DNA from: Tuwongella immobilis
GTDB lineage: Bacteria > Planctomycetota > Planctomycetia > Gemmatales > Gemmataceae
Assembly: GCF_901538355.1 (NCBI RefSeq)
Contig: NZ_LR593887.1
Coordinates: 5,122,920-5,186,919 of the forward strand
Direction: 5' to 3'
Length of the DNA stretch: 64,000 nt
The notes below the pieces were generated by a model. That model made no database searches. It had not been told where the DNA came from and saw only the letters and a list, made by a program, of their open reading frames with translations. The stretch's first letter is position 1. The number at the start of each line of letters is the position of its first letter. The translations under genes and the position numbers were made by a program. This document shows positions 55,255-64,000 of the stretch, one piece after another.

Positions 55255-55391
55255 AAGCCCCGACACTCTGGACAGCATCCGAGAAGTCCCACGCCTCTCG
55301 ATAATCCTGCGACTGTTCAGTTTACGAAGCCTTCTGCGGTTTCGCCAGAGCCAACGCGGCGGTCGCACCTGGCAATTCGCCGGAATGCAGA

Positions 55392-55431
55392 CCACGACTC
55401 GGTCGGCACAGCAGCCAATTCCGAGTCGTGG
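55392..55431 (-). terminator. Hairpin terminator after the ParA gene
   Basis: CCACGACTCGG and CCGAGTCGTGG form a perfect 11-base stem around an 18-base loop, 33 bases beyond the ParA stop on the minus strand. The rest of the 209-base gap before ybeY shows no gene. Confidence 0.65.
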
Positions 55432-55463
55432 CAGAATTTTCGGATATGGAATAGAATTCCGGA

Positions 55464-56549
55464 TCAATCCGCGCCGGGAAATTCACGTGCCAGCAATGCT
55501 TCCAGCTCGGCATCCACCGGGCGGGTCGGTTCGCCCGTCGCCACCAGCACCGGCTCGGGCAGCACCACCGCCAATTCTTCGATGGCATCCGGCCCGACAT
55601 CCACTGCGGGAATCGCCTCGAACGCGGGGAGATCCATCGGCCCCATCGCCACCGGAACTTCCACATCTGGCAGCGATGCATCAACCGGAACTGGCATCGG
55701 TTCGGCAGGAATCGCGGTCGTCACAACCGGCACCGGAGTCGGCTCGGTCAACGGTTCGCCCAGCACTTCCTTGGCCAACCGCAGATAATCCGCCGCCCCG
55801 TTGCTGCTGGGGGCATATTGGAAGATCGATTGCCCGAAGCTGGGGCACTCCGCCAACTTGATGTTGCGGCGGATCTTCGTCGTGAACACTTGCGCGTTGG
55901 CCCACGGTTTGTTGCTCCCGCGGCAGCGCTCGAAGAACGTATTCAAATCGCGGACCACTTCTTGGGCCAACTTCGTCGCAGACTCGTACATGCAAACGAT
56001 GACGCCAGTCACACGCAATCGCGGATTGATGCGTTTGCAGACCAATTCCGTCGTTTCCAACAGCTTGGACAAGCCGTGCAAGGCCAAGAAGTGCGGCTGC
56101 AACGGAATGAACACCTCATCGGCGGCGGCCAAAGCGTTCAGCGTCAGCACACCCAGCGACGGGGCGCAATCCATCAGCACGAAATCGAGTTCTTCGGGAT
56201 CTTGCGACAACGCTTCGCGCAGAATCACTTCGCGGCCGACGATCCCGGCCAACTCCACCTCGGCGGCGGCCAAGTCGATATCCGAACCCACGATGGACAG
56301 ATTTTCGTTCACATCGCGCCGCACATCCAGAATCGCGCGGTTTTTCACCAAAATATCGTACATCGACGGCAAATCGACATCCGGTTCGATGCCCAGGTGC
56401 GTCGTCGCGTGCGCCTGCGGGTCCAAATCCAGCACGCAAACTTTGCGCCCCTTGTTGGCCAACGCGGCGGCCAAATTCACGGACGTGGTCGTCTTTCCCA
56501 CGCCGCCCTTCTGATTGATAATTGCAATTCGTCGTGCCGTCCGTTGCAT
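55464..56549 (-). CDS. ParA-family ATPase with acidic C-terminal tail
   Basis: 361 residues from ATG 56549 with AGGAG upstream. Deviant Walker A INQKGGVGKTTTSVNLA (residues about 11-27), VLDLDPQAHATTHLG, LMDCAPSLGVLTLNALAAADEVFIPL are diagnostic of ParA/Soj ATPases. After about residue 255 a Pro/Val/acidic tail of about 100 residues (TEPTPVPVVTTAIPAEPMPVPV) follows, unlike typical ParA. No parB or parS-like site is adjacent, so it may position something other than the chromosome. Confidence 0.92.
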   Translation of the reverse strand: MQRTARRIAIINQKGGVGKTTTSVNLAAALANKGRKVCVLDLDPQAHATTHLGIEPDVDLPSMYDILVKNRAILDVRRDVNENLSIVGSDIDLAAAEVELAGIVGREVILREALSQDPEELDFVLMDCAPSLGVLTLNALAAADEVFIPLQPHFLALHGLSKLLETTELVCKRINPRLRVTGVIVCMYESATKLAQEVVRDLNTFFERCRGSNKPWANAQVFTTKIRRNIKLAECPSFGQSIFQYAPSSNGAADYLRLAKEVLGEPLTEPTPVPVVTTAIPAEPMPVPVDASLPDVEVPVAMGPMDLPAFEAIPAVDVGPDAIEELAVVLPEPVLVATGEPTRPVDAELEALLAREFPGAD

Positions 56550-56879
56550 GCGAAGGCTCCTCGCTCCTTGAAGCCGGTGGTCGATCATGACGGCCGATTG
56601 TAGACCGATTCCCCGCATCGGGTCTAGTCCAACCCGCCTGCCCGCACCCCGCACCCGACTGCACCTTGCGCACCGCCAGTGCTGGCGAATCCGCCCAATT
56701 CCACTAGCCACCAGAAAAGCTGACGCTTTCGAGAAAATTCGACCAAATTTACTTCGATGTGCGATACCTCGTTGTCGAGTGCGAATATCTTTCGGATACT
56801 AATGTTGTCTGCTGGAATGCACAGAGCCACCTCTCATCTCTTCGTGGCTCTTTCCGAGATCGCAGAAAGGAACCGCTTC
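56550..56879. other. Divergent promoter region
   Basis: 330 bases between ParA (minus) and the first long DUF1559 gene (plus). The part at 56740-56820 is AT-richer than its surroundings and probably holds the promoters. No RNA, repeat or further gene was seen. Confidence 0.45.
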
Positions 56880-58622
56880 ATGGAATCTCGGTCTTGTCGA
56901 ATCGTAGGGATCGCCTTGGCGATCGGCATGCTCCTGCAATCGGGGGCCAGGGCCGGCGGGTTGGAGTACATCTCCGGCCAATCGCTTGGATTTATGCACA
57001 TGCGAGCGACGGATATGTGGAACAGTCCCAGCATGGAACTGGTCCGTAATGTCGTTCTGAAGGCGGGGCGTGAGGCGATTTCCGCCTACGATAACCGCTT
57101 TGCTCCCAAGCCGTCGAGCATTCGGGAAGTCACCATGGTGGTGCTGCCCAGTGACGACCCGAAGAATCGAGAAGGATTCGATTTGGTGGTGATCGTCACC
57201 ACCGCCACCCCGATCAATCCGATGGCGGCGATGCGGACCTTAGCCGCGGACGCCAAGCCAATTCGCGGGGATATGCCGCTGTTTTCCAGCCAGGAATGGG
57301 AATCGCTGTTTGCCTTTCCGAATCGGACCACGATGCTGGTCGGTCCCGGTCGCGCGGTTCGACTGGCGCTGGCCAAACAAGCCCCGATGGGTGAGCTGGC
57401 AGACGCGGTGAAGGCCGCCGAATCGCAGATGATGACCATGTCGATTCGTGGATCGCTGATCGAAACCGTGGCCGCCGCGATGATGCCGCCGGTGGGAATG
57501 CCCGCTCGACAGATTCCTGGCGATGCCCCGCCGAAGGCTCCCGAACCAATGGCATTGCCGGAGTGGGTGAAATCGCTGCGACAAATCACACTCACACTGA
57601 ACGAAACCAAGCAAATCGATGTCAAACTGACGACGCGCTTCGCCGACGCGGAATCCGCCCAAACCGCCGAAACCGCCATTCGCATGGCTCAAAAAATGGC
57701 AGCGGCTCAAATGGGGGAAGCCAAGCGGGAATTTGTCGAAATGCTGTCGAACCTCCCCGTGAAAGACGGAATCACACCGCTGAGCGAACTGCCCAAGGCG
57801 CTCGCATCGGCCATGGCGTTGGGGAGCATCAACGAACTGAGCCAAAAAGTTGCGGAATTTCCGATCGATGTGACCGGCAGCGAAATTCGCGCGGCCATCA
57901 CGTTGCCGGGCGGGAAATCCGGCACCGTCGTGATGACTACCGCACTCGCCGCCGGTTTCTTGCTCCCCGCCGTGCAGAAAACCCGCGCTGCGGCCCAATC
58001 GATGGCGATGTCAAACAATTTCAAGCAAGTTGGCCTGGCAATGCACAACTACGAATCCGCGTATGGGTATTTCCCCGCCGCTGCGATTCGAGACGCGAAA
58101 GGCAAACCGCTGCTGAGTTGGCGCGTGGCGATTCTGCCGTTCATCGAACAAGACAATCTGTATCGCCAATTCAAACTCGATGAACCCTGGGACAGCGAAC
58201 ACAACAAGAAACTCATTCCGCTGATGCCGTCAATCTACCTGCACCCGATGCGACCGGAAACGGAAAACGGCAAAACGCACGTCTGTGTGTTTGTAGGCGA
58301 TGCCTCGACGATGAAGGGCATCAAGGTGGCGACGTTGTTTAGCGATCCGCGCGGCAATCGCATCACCAACGTCACGGATGGCACGTCGAATTCGTTTATG
58401 GTCGCCGAAGCACGCGATCCGGTCATCTGGACGCGGCCCGACATGGAATTGGAAGTGCAGCCCGGCAAACCACTTCCGAAACTGGGCGGCGGCATGCCCG
58501 GCAAAATTCTCGTCGGTTTCGCCGATGGCAGCGTCCGCTGGATCTTGGACAATGTCAGCGACGACGTCCTGCGGCAGTACATCGGAATCAACGACGGAAT
58601 TCCCGCTCCCGAATTGAAATAA
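56880..58622 (+). CDS. Long exported DUF1559 protein, first of a pair
   Basis: 580 residues from ATG 56880 with AAAGGA upstream. The signal peptide is IVGIALAIGMLLQSGARA. The first about 345 residues form a domain of alternating strands and helices (PSSIREVTMVVLPSDDP, DLVVIVTTATPINPMAAMRTL, SQEWESLFAFPNRTTMLVG). A hydrophobic helix (MTTALAAGFLLPAVQKTRAA) then opens a DUF1559 part with NNFKQVGLAMHNYESAYGYFP, SWRVAILPFIEQDNLYRQFKL and GFADGSVRWI. The pilin-like part lies after the first domain and not at the N-terminus. It is probably periplasmic or surface-attached. A paralog follows 33 bases later. Confidence 0.88.
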   Translation: MESRSCRIVGIALAIGMLLQSGARAGGLEYISGQSLGFMHMRATDMWNSPSMELVRNVVLKAGREAISAYDNRFAPKPSSIREVTMVVLPSDDPKNREGFDLVVIVTTATPINPMAAMRTLAADAKPIRGDMPLFSSQEWESLFAFPNRTTMLVGPGRAVRLALAKQAPMGELADAVKAAESQMMTMSIRGSLIETVAAAMMPPVGMPARQIPGDAPPKAPEPMALPEWVKSLRQITLTLNETKQIDVKLTTRFADAESAQTAETAIRMAQKMAAAQMGEAKREFVEMLSNLPVKDGITPLSELPKALASAMALGSINELSQKVAEFPIDVTGSEIRAAITLPGGKSGTVVMTTALAAGFLLPAVQKTRAAAQSMAMSNNFKQVGLAMHNYESAYGYFPAAAIRDAKGKPLLSWRVAILPFIEQDNLYRQFKLDEPWDSEHNKKLIPLMPSIYLHPMRPETENGKTHVCVFVGDASTMKGIKVATLFSDPRGNRITNVTDGTSNSFMVAEARDPVIWTRPDMELEVQPGKPLPKLGGGMPGKILVGFADGSVRWILDNVSDDVLRQYIGINDGIPAPELK

Positions 58623-58655
58623 CCCCTTCCCCACACAACAGATGGAGCATGAATC

Positions 58656-60326
58656 ATGATGCAACGATGGATGGCTGTGATGGGTCTGGCGGGGCTGCTG
58701 CTGGCGCGCCCGGTGCAAGCTGCCGAGATGCCGCCGATTCCCGGCGATGCCATGATGGTGACCCATGTCAAACTCGCCAAGCTGTGGAACACTCCCGGCA
58801 TGGAGCCATATCGCAAAAACATGGCCGCCGCTGGTGAGCAAGTGCTGAAAATGCTGGATCAGCGATTTCATCCCGCACCGTCGAGCGTGCAAACGGTGAC
58901 GGTATTTCTGCCCAAACCAGCGCCCATGGCGGAGCGATTTGAGCCGAATCCGGTGGTTATCATCACCACCTCGAAGCCGATGAACGCGGCGAAAGTCGCG
59001 CGAAGCTACATGCATCCGGAAGATGTCGTCGAAAAGACGCCCGGCAAAATGTACACCAACGACGATGGCAAATTCGTGCTCGCCTTCCCCGATGATCGCA
59101 CGGTGATCGCAGGTGAGACGCAACAAGTGCTGCCGCTGCTGGCCGGGACGTACCCGCGCAAGGGGCCAATCGCGGATCTGCTCAGCACGGTCGGCGATGC
59201 CGATCTGATCGTGGGCGTGAATCGTATGGCGATTCCAGAATTGCCGCCGGATCTCCCCCCCGCGATGCAAACGCTGATGGCGATGCGCACCGCGTCGCTG
59301 ACGATGAGCGTTTCCAAGACCTCACAAATTCGCCTGGCGATGAACTACGCCAACGGCGATGCCGCCGAAGAAGCCAAGCAAGTGGGCGAGCAATTCCTGG
59401 CACTGGGCGGACAATATCTCGCCACGCTGAAAGGGCCGTTGCTCAAGGAACTGCTCGTTCCCGAACCGACCGAAGGGAGCACCATTTCCGGCCTGCCAAT
59501 GGCCACCGGCGCACTTGTGGGATTGGGCGCAATCAACACGGTGCTGGAATGGTTGGAATCGCCACTGCTGAAAGTCAATGGTTCCTCGTTGGTATTTGAA
59601 CTGGATATCACCGATGGCGATTTGTCGAGCGTTGTCGCCGCCAGCGGTGTGGCGGCCGGGCTGATGGTGCCAGCCGTCTCGAAAATCCGCGAAGCCGCCG
59701 CTCGCACGCAATCGCAAAACAACCTGAAACAAATCGGACTGGCACTGCACAACTACCACGACGCCAACAACAGCTTCCCGCCGGCGATTGTCTATGACAA
59801 GAATGGCAAAGCCCTGTATAGCTGGCGGGTCTTGATTCTGCCGTACATGGAACAAGAGGCGATCTATCGCCAATTCAAGCTGGACGAACCATGGGATAGC
59901 CCCAACAACAAACCGTTGAGCGATGTGGCGATAAAGATCTTTCGCACGCCGACATCCAAGACATCGACGCCGAACACCACGGGGTATCGCCTCATCATCG
60001 GCAATGTGGGCGAGAAAAAGACCGACCTGTGGCGGCCGCTCTTCGGCGATGGAAAATCACGCACACGATTCGCCAACATCACCGATGGCACCTCGAACAC
60101 GATCATGGTCGTGGAAACCGCCGATGAAGTGCCCTGGGCGAAACCCGATGAAATCGTGATGAAGCCCGGCCAACCGCTGCCGAAATTCGGCGGCTATTAT
60201 GCGGGCGGATTCAACGCGTTATTCGGCGATGGCAGCGTCCGCTTCATCAGCGAAAAAGTCGATGCCCGCGTTCTGCGGCTGCTGATCGCTGCCGACGATG
60301 GCATTCCGATTCCGAATATCGATTGA
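58656..60326 (+). CDS. Long exported DUF1559 protein, second of a pair
   Basis: 556 residues from the ATG pair at 58656/58659 with GGAGC upstream. It is a paralog of the preceding gene: signal peptide MAVMGLAGLLLARPVQA; PSSVQTVTVFLPKPAPMA and PNPVVIITTSKPMNAAKV correspond to the same strands; then VAAGLMVPAVSKIREAAART, NNLKQIGLALHNYHDANNSFP, SWRVLILPYMEQEAIYRQFKL and LFGDGSVRFI. Same architecture. It probably arose by tandem duplication, with divergence across the first domain. A strong terminator closes the pair. Confidence 0.88.
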   Translation: MMQRWMAVMGLAGLLLARPVQAAEMPPIPGDAMMVTHVKLAKLWNTPGMEPYRKNMAAAGEQVLKMLDQRFHPAPSSVQTVTVFLPKPAPMAERFEPNPVVIITTSKPMNAAKVARSYMHPEDVVEKTPGKMYTNDDGKFVLAFPDDRTVIAGETQQVLPLLAGTYPRKGPIADLLSTVGDADLIVGVNRMAIPELPPDLPPAMQTLMAMRTASLTMSVSKTSQIRLAMNYANGDAAEEAKQVGEQFLALGGQYLATLKGPLLKELLVPEPTEGSTISGLPMATGALVGLGAINTVLEWLESPLLKVNGSSLVFELDITDGDLSSVVAASGVAAGLMVPAVSKIREAAARTQSQNNLKQIGLALHNYHDANNSFPPAIVYDKNGKALYSWRVLILPYMEQEAIYRQFKLDEPWDSPNNKPLSDVAIKIFRTPTSKTSTPNTTGYRLIIGNVGEKKTDLWRPLFGDGKSRTRFANITDGTSNTIMVVETADEVPWAKPDEIVMKPGQPLPKFGGYYAGGFNALFGDGSVRFISEKVDARVLRLLIAADDGIPIPNID

Positions 60327-60350
60327 CCCGATTGTTCCTGCATTCCGATG

Positions 60351-60402
60351 CCCCGGATTTGCTCCCGATCGCCATTCGGTAGTGAATCCGGGGAATTTTT
60401 TT
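60351..60402 (+). terminator. Intrinsic terminator after the DUF1559 pair
   Basis: CCCCGGATT and AATCCGGGG form the stem, followed by AATTTTTTT. It is the clearest rho-independent terminator in the window. Confidence 0.85.
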
Positions 60403-60715
60403 GAAATCCGCTCCACGATTCTCACCTTCCCACGCATTTGCATCGGTTCATCGATAAGTCATTCTGGGACTTGCAGTTCCGACATCTGAAATGATCGCAC
60501 TCCGCCTGTTGTCCAGCGGCAACTCGACGAATTTCCGCAAAAATCCCATTTTTCTGGTCGGTAATCGAGATAAATCGGCGTTTGAGCTGACGTAATTCCC
60601 TTGCCAGTGAGTGATGCTCATCAGTCGAGACGACCATCCGACTGAACGCATTCCAACTCGCCTCGAGGGGGATTCGGTGGAAAAGCTTTGCAAGCATCGT
60701 CAAGGAGTTCGCACC
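60403..60715. other. Gap before the Pro-rich protein
   Basis: 313 bases with no confident gene. A minus-strand frame across 60422-60790 has some protein-like composition (a helical stretch LARELRQLKRRFI), but no ribosome-binding site or family, and it overlaps the start of the next gene on the other strand. The AAGGAG of the next gene is at the right end. Confidence 0.4.
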
Positions 60716-61210
<495 letters not shown>

Positions 61211-61284
61211 TCCGCGAATTACTCGCCTGCAAATCGCCGCGAATCGCTTGAAATTACTGAACCTATTCCTGAGGAAATCGTTCC

Positions 61285-62502
61285 ATGCGACTCACAACCG
61301 TTGCCATCTGCGTGATGATCGGGCTGGCCCCTTGCACGGGGGCGATCGCGCAACAGCCATCCCTGATTCCATTTGGGGCAATTGAAATTGGCTCAAAGGG
61401 GGTGAAATCACTCCGAATCGAATTCGATCCCCGCAGCAAAGAATGCTCGATTCTGGACGAGCGGGTCAAGAAAACCATCAACGTCACCCTGAATGAGCTG
61501 GATCTGAGCGATCCGAAGCATCCGCGGTTTGCCGATGCCACCATCCGCGAAACAATCGACGCCGTGCGACAGCTCCGCACCATGCTGATTGACAGCGGCA
61601 TTCCGCCGGAGCAAATCCTCATCGCAATCTCCAGCGGCGTGGCCAACGCGGAGAATCTGCCTGAACTGAAGCGGCAATTGCAACAACTCAACGGGAATCG
61701 TCCACCGGAGCAGATCACCGCCTTTCGAGAACTCGGGTTCGGATTGCGGGGGTTGCTGTCTCGCGAAGAAATGGCGTCGACCATCCTCATTGACATCGGA
61801 AGTGGAAATATCAAATCGGGTTATTACCAAGAAGAAACCGAGCAATTGGCAAACTGGACCGCATCGCTGGAGACCGGCGTTCCGGGCACCATCGAAGTGG
61901 CCAAGATGGTCGAAACCGAGTTGGCCGCCCAGACCAAACCGAACGGCGCTTCCACTCCGGAATCGGAATGGCAACGTCGCATGACGCTCGGGGCGACGAT
62001 TCGACAGCGGCAGTTAAGCCCGAAACTGAAACTGTTCTCGAATCGATACCCGTTTATGCGAAGTTCCGAAACCGTGGTCATGATCGGTGGCGCAACCTGG
62101 GCAATGACCACGGTGATGTATCCCGATCGGATCAAATCGCAGCGCGTCGAGTTTTCATCCGCCGACATTCGGGAATTCATGGCTCGCGTGGAGGCGGCCA
62201 AAGGCGGCTACCCCACCCCACGGTGGGAGCGAATCGACCAGCTCGCCACGAATTCCCCCTTTGCCAAGGAGGATCTCCGCAGCAACGCACAGTCCCAATT
62301 GAAGGCCGTTTTCAAAACCTTCACCCCCGAGCAACTCCATGCAGCGGCACTGATTCTGCTCAGTTCCGATGAGCAATTTCGCTTCGATCAAGCGATTCTC
62401 GGCAAGAAACGCACGCTGGTGTTTGACCGCGCCGGGCTGAATGCGTGGATGTTCGGAATGGTTCGCACGGCAGTCGAACAACAAGTGACCCGTCAACCCT
62501 GA
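61285..62502 (+). CDS. Exported Ppx/GppA-like (ASKHA fold) protein, first of a pair
   Basis: 405 residues from ATG 61285 with GAGGAA upstream. A signal peptide MRLTTVAICVMIGLAPCTGAIA precedes FGAIEIGSKGVKSLRIEF, the phosphate-1 loop of the Ppx/GppA family. The second loop is ILIDIGSGNIKSGYY and the adenosine-side loop VVMIGGATWAMTT. The Ppx/GppA family hydrolyses polyphosphate or pppGpp, normally in the cytoplasm. Here the predicted export and the change of DIGGGS to DIGSGN make catalysis uncertain. A tandem paralog follows. Confidence 0.75.
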   Translation: MRLTTVAICVMIGLAPCTGAIAQQPSLIPFGAIEIGSKGVKSLRIEFDPRSKECSILDERVKKTINVTLNELDLSDPKHPRFADATIRETIDAVRQLRTMLIDSGIPPEQILIAISSGVANAENLPELKRQLQQLNGNRPPEQITAFRELGFGLRGLLSREEMASTILIDIGSGNIKSGYYQEETEQLANWTASLETGVPGTIEVAKMVETELAAQTKPNGASTPESEWQRRMTLGATIRQRQLSPKLKLFSNRYPFMRSSETVVMIGGATWAMTTVMYPDRIKSQRVEFSSADIREFMARVEAAKGGYPTPRWERIDQLATNSPFAKEDLRSNAQSQLKAVFKTFTPEQLHAAALILLSSDEQFRFDQAILGKKRTLVFDRAGLNAWMFGMVRTAVEQQVTRQP

Positions 62503-62508
62503 TTCGTT

Positions 62509-62535
62509 CGGGAACCGCATTGGAGTGGGTTCCCG
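62509..62535 (+). terminator. Short hairpin between the Ppx/GppA-like genes
   Basis: CGGGAACC pairs with GGGTTCCCG over an 11-base loop, just after the first gene's stop. It may attenuate rather than end transcription, since the next gene starts 47 bases later with its own AAGGAG. Confidence 0.5.
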
Positions 62536-62582
62536 GATTCACCGACCTGATTTCACCGATTCGCATCAACGAAGGAGTTCCC

Positions 62583-64000
62583 ATGATTCCGATGATTTTG
62601 TGGATGTCCCTGACCTCGATCAGCCAAGCAACCCCCGCGCCGGCAGTCACGCCGGGCATCTATGCGGGGATTGAGTGTGGATCGAAGGGCATCAAGGCGA
62701 TTGCCGTCCAACTCGATGCCGACCCGGCGGTGCCGGTGAAGGTGCTGGGCCAAAAGGTCATCAACACCACGCTGATGGAAATTGACGCCAACGGCATCCG
62801 CCCGCAGGCACTGACGGAAACCGTGCAAGCAATCGATCAATTGCAACAATGGCTGCGGAAGGAACATCAAGTGCCCACCGAGCGGGTGCGCATCATCGCC
62901 AGCTCGGCAGTCGCCCAACTGCCCGGATTCGATCGCTTGCAGGCCGCCGTTCAATCCCAATTGAATCGCCCGCTGAGCGGACTCTCCGAACGGGCCGAAG
63001 TGCAATCGCTGCTCGATGGCTTGGCACTGCGAAGCGGCGATGCCCCCGAAGCTAGCATCGACATTGGCAGCGGCAATACCAAAGGTGGATTCTTGGATTC
63101 GACCGGCACGCTGAAGTTCTTCGCCCTGCCCATGGGAAGCGTCTCCACCACCATGGCGTTGCGAGCGATCGAACCGCTGACCCCGCAGACCGTTGCGGAT
63201 TTCCAGAAGGCGGAAATCGCCCCGAAACTCAACGAGGCACTACTCCCGATTCGGAATCAGAAAAATCTGACGGAAATCACGATGACCGGTGGAGCCGTCT
63301 GGGCTATGACCACGATTCTGTTCCCCGAGCAGATTCAACAAGAACGGGTGCGATTCACCGTGGCCGACCTCAACCGCTACGCCGCGGCGATGACCGCCAA
63401 GCCCGGCGAATTGCCCCAGGTGGCGCTGGAATCGATCTCCGACCCCAAAATTCGAGAAGCCGCCCGGAAAGAATTGACGACCGTGCTGCGTGTGTTCACG
63501 CCAGAAAACCTGCTCGCAGGCTCGGTTCTGCTGCAATCGCTGGGCAACTCGCTGCAAGATCGCAACCCGCAGTTCACCTTCCGTCGCAGTGGCTTGAACG
63601 CCTGGATCTTGGCACAAGCGATTCAATCCAGCGGAAAAGCGATTCCGCAAGGATCGTCGAAGCCGCAACCGCAACCGGGGATCTCGTCCCGCTCGCAAAA
63701 ACCGAACGATGCCCCCGCTCCCGCACCGACTCCAGCGCCCGCACCGACTCCAGCGCCCGCACCGACTCCAGTGCCAATGGATCCGATTCCGCACACGGCT
63801 CCTCACGCGATGCCGTGCCCATGTCCCACGCCGATGCTCGGTGGGATGCCGTACTCTCCGCCGATGTTGTGGTATGCCCCGGTTCCGACGAGTGGCCGCA
63901 TCCCCTTCCACTGCCCGCCGACGTTGGTGTGGGTTACTTCGCCTGCGGTCCCGTGCGCTCCGCCGGTGATGTGGACGGTTCGCCCAGTCCGCCCCTGGCA
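62583..64000 (+). CDS. Exported Ppx/GppA-like protein, second of a pair (3' end outside window)
   Basis: The frame is open from ATG 62583 (GAAGGAG upstream) to the window edge, at least 472 residues. A short hydrophobic leader (MIPMILWMSLTSISQA) precedes AGIECGSKGIKAIAVQL, IDIGSGNTKGGF and MTGGAVWAMTTILF, matching the upstream paralog loop by loop. From about residue 360 a Pro/Gln tail with APAPTP repeats begins, followed by a Cys/Pro-rich part (MPCPCPTPMLGGMPYSPP) that is still open at the edge. The paralog lacks this tail. Tandem duplication with gain of a C-terminal extension is the likely history. Confidence 0.75.
   Translation, partial: MIPMILWMSLTSISQATPAPAVTPGIYAGIECGSKGIKAIAVQLDADPAVPVKVLGQKVINTTLMEIDANGIRPQALTETVQAIDQLQQWLRKEHQVPTERVRIIASSAVAQLPGFDRLQAAVQSQLNRPLSGLSERAEVQSLLDGLALRSGDAPEASIDIGSGNTKGGFLDSTGTLKFFALPMGSVSTTMALRAIEPLTPQTVADFQKAEIAPKLNEALLPIRNQKNLTEITMTGGAVWAMTTILFPEQIQQERVRFTVADLNRYAAAMTAKPGELPQVALESISDPKIREAARKELTTVLRVFTPENLLAGSVLLQSLGNSLQDRNPQFTFRRSGLNAWILAQAIQSSGKAIPQGSSKPQPQPGISSRSQKPNDAPAPAPTPAPAPTPAPAPTPVPMDPIPHTAPHAMPCPCPTPMLGGMPYSPPMLWYAPVPTSGRIPFHCPPTLVWVTSPAVPCAPPVMWTVRPVRPW

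Overview
The window looks like chromosomal DNA from a planctomycete of the Gemmataceae type (Gemmata/Tuwongella/Zavarzinella-like). This is inferred from family content, not from a database match. The markers are several DUF1559 pilin-like proteins, a DUF1501 protein, a planctomycete cytochrome c plus WD40 fusion, a TIGR02996 plus leucine-rich-repeat protein, a TPR-bearing Ser/Thr kinase, an ECF-like sigma factor, TAT-exported Gfo/Idh/MocA and an outer-surface metalloprotease with the N-terminal LLESRLTP-type motif. The DNA is GC-rich with G/C-ending codons, except for a visibly AT-richer patch at about 11.4-14.5 kb.

Layout. 1-11.2 kb: 3' part of a subtilase, a small membrane protein, a receiver-like protein, a DUF1559 pilin-like protein, a cytochrome c/WD40 protein, a GH88 hydrolase and glmS. 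11.4-18.5 kb: an eroded polymorphic-toxin region read on the minus strand. It holds four copies or fragments of one Hint (intein-like) domain, two toxin C-terminal ends with adjacent immunity genes, one frameshifted toxin tip, a run of small immunity-like genes (one clear SUKH/SMI1-KNR4), a truncated VRR-NUC nuclease on the plus strand and two degenerate repeat blocks. No intact N-terminal (Rhs or secretion) half is present. 18.6-24.6 kb: a small PDZ-like exported protein and a 1632-residue metzincin-like surface protein. 24.7-37.5 kb: an SH3-domain protein, deoC, DUF1501 plus a CocE-type hydrolase, a TIGR02996/LRR protein, a stand-alone HEAGH protease, a sigma factor, an APC permease, Sua5/TsaC and a TPR protein.

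37.6-42.9 kb: three very short genes encode peptides with the same leader-like motif (D-R-E-L-x3-E-L-E/D-x-I, ending in G or GG) and unrelated tails. They flank a gene for an exported permuted-papain (YiiX-like) cysteine peptidase. A dual-specificity phosphatase, a GGQ release-factor-like protein, a Gfo/Idh/MocA oxidoreductase and queE lie upstream. 43.1-56.5 kb: a very large secretin, an archaeal-type phosphoglycerate mutase, and a minus-strand set ybeY - rhodanese - kinase - outer-membrane barrel - HEAT protein, then an orphan ParA. 56.9-64 kb: a tandem pair of long exported DUF1559 proteins, a Pro-rich protein, and two tandem proteins with signal peptides and an Ppx/GppA-like (ASKHA) fold; the last runs off the right edge.

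The most interesting parts are the short leader-peptide cluster with its embedded peptidase, the decayed Hint/toxin/immunity array, and the exported Ppx/GppA-like pair. No rRNA, tRNA, CRISPR array or transposase gene was seen.
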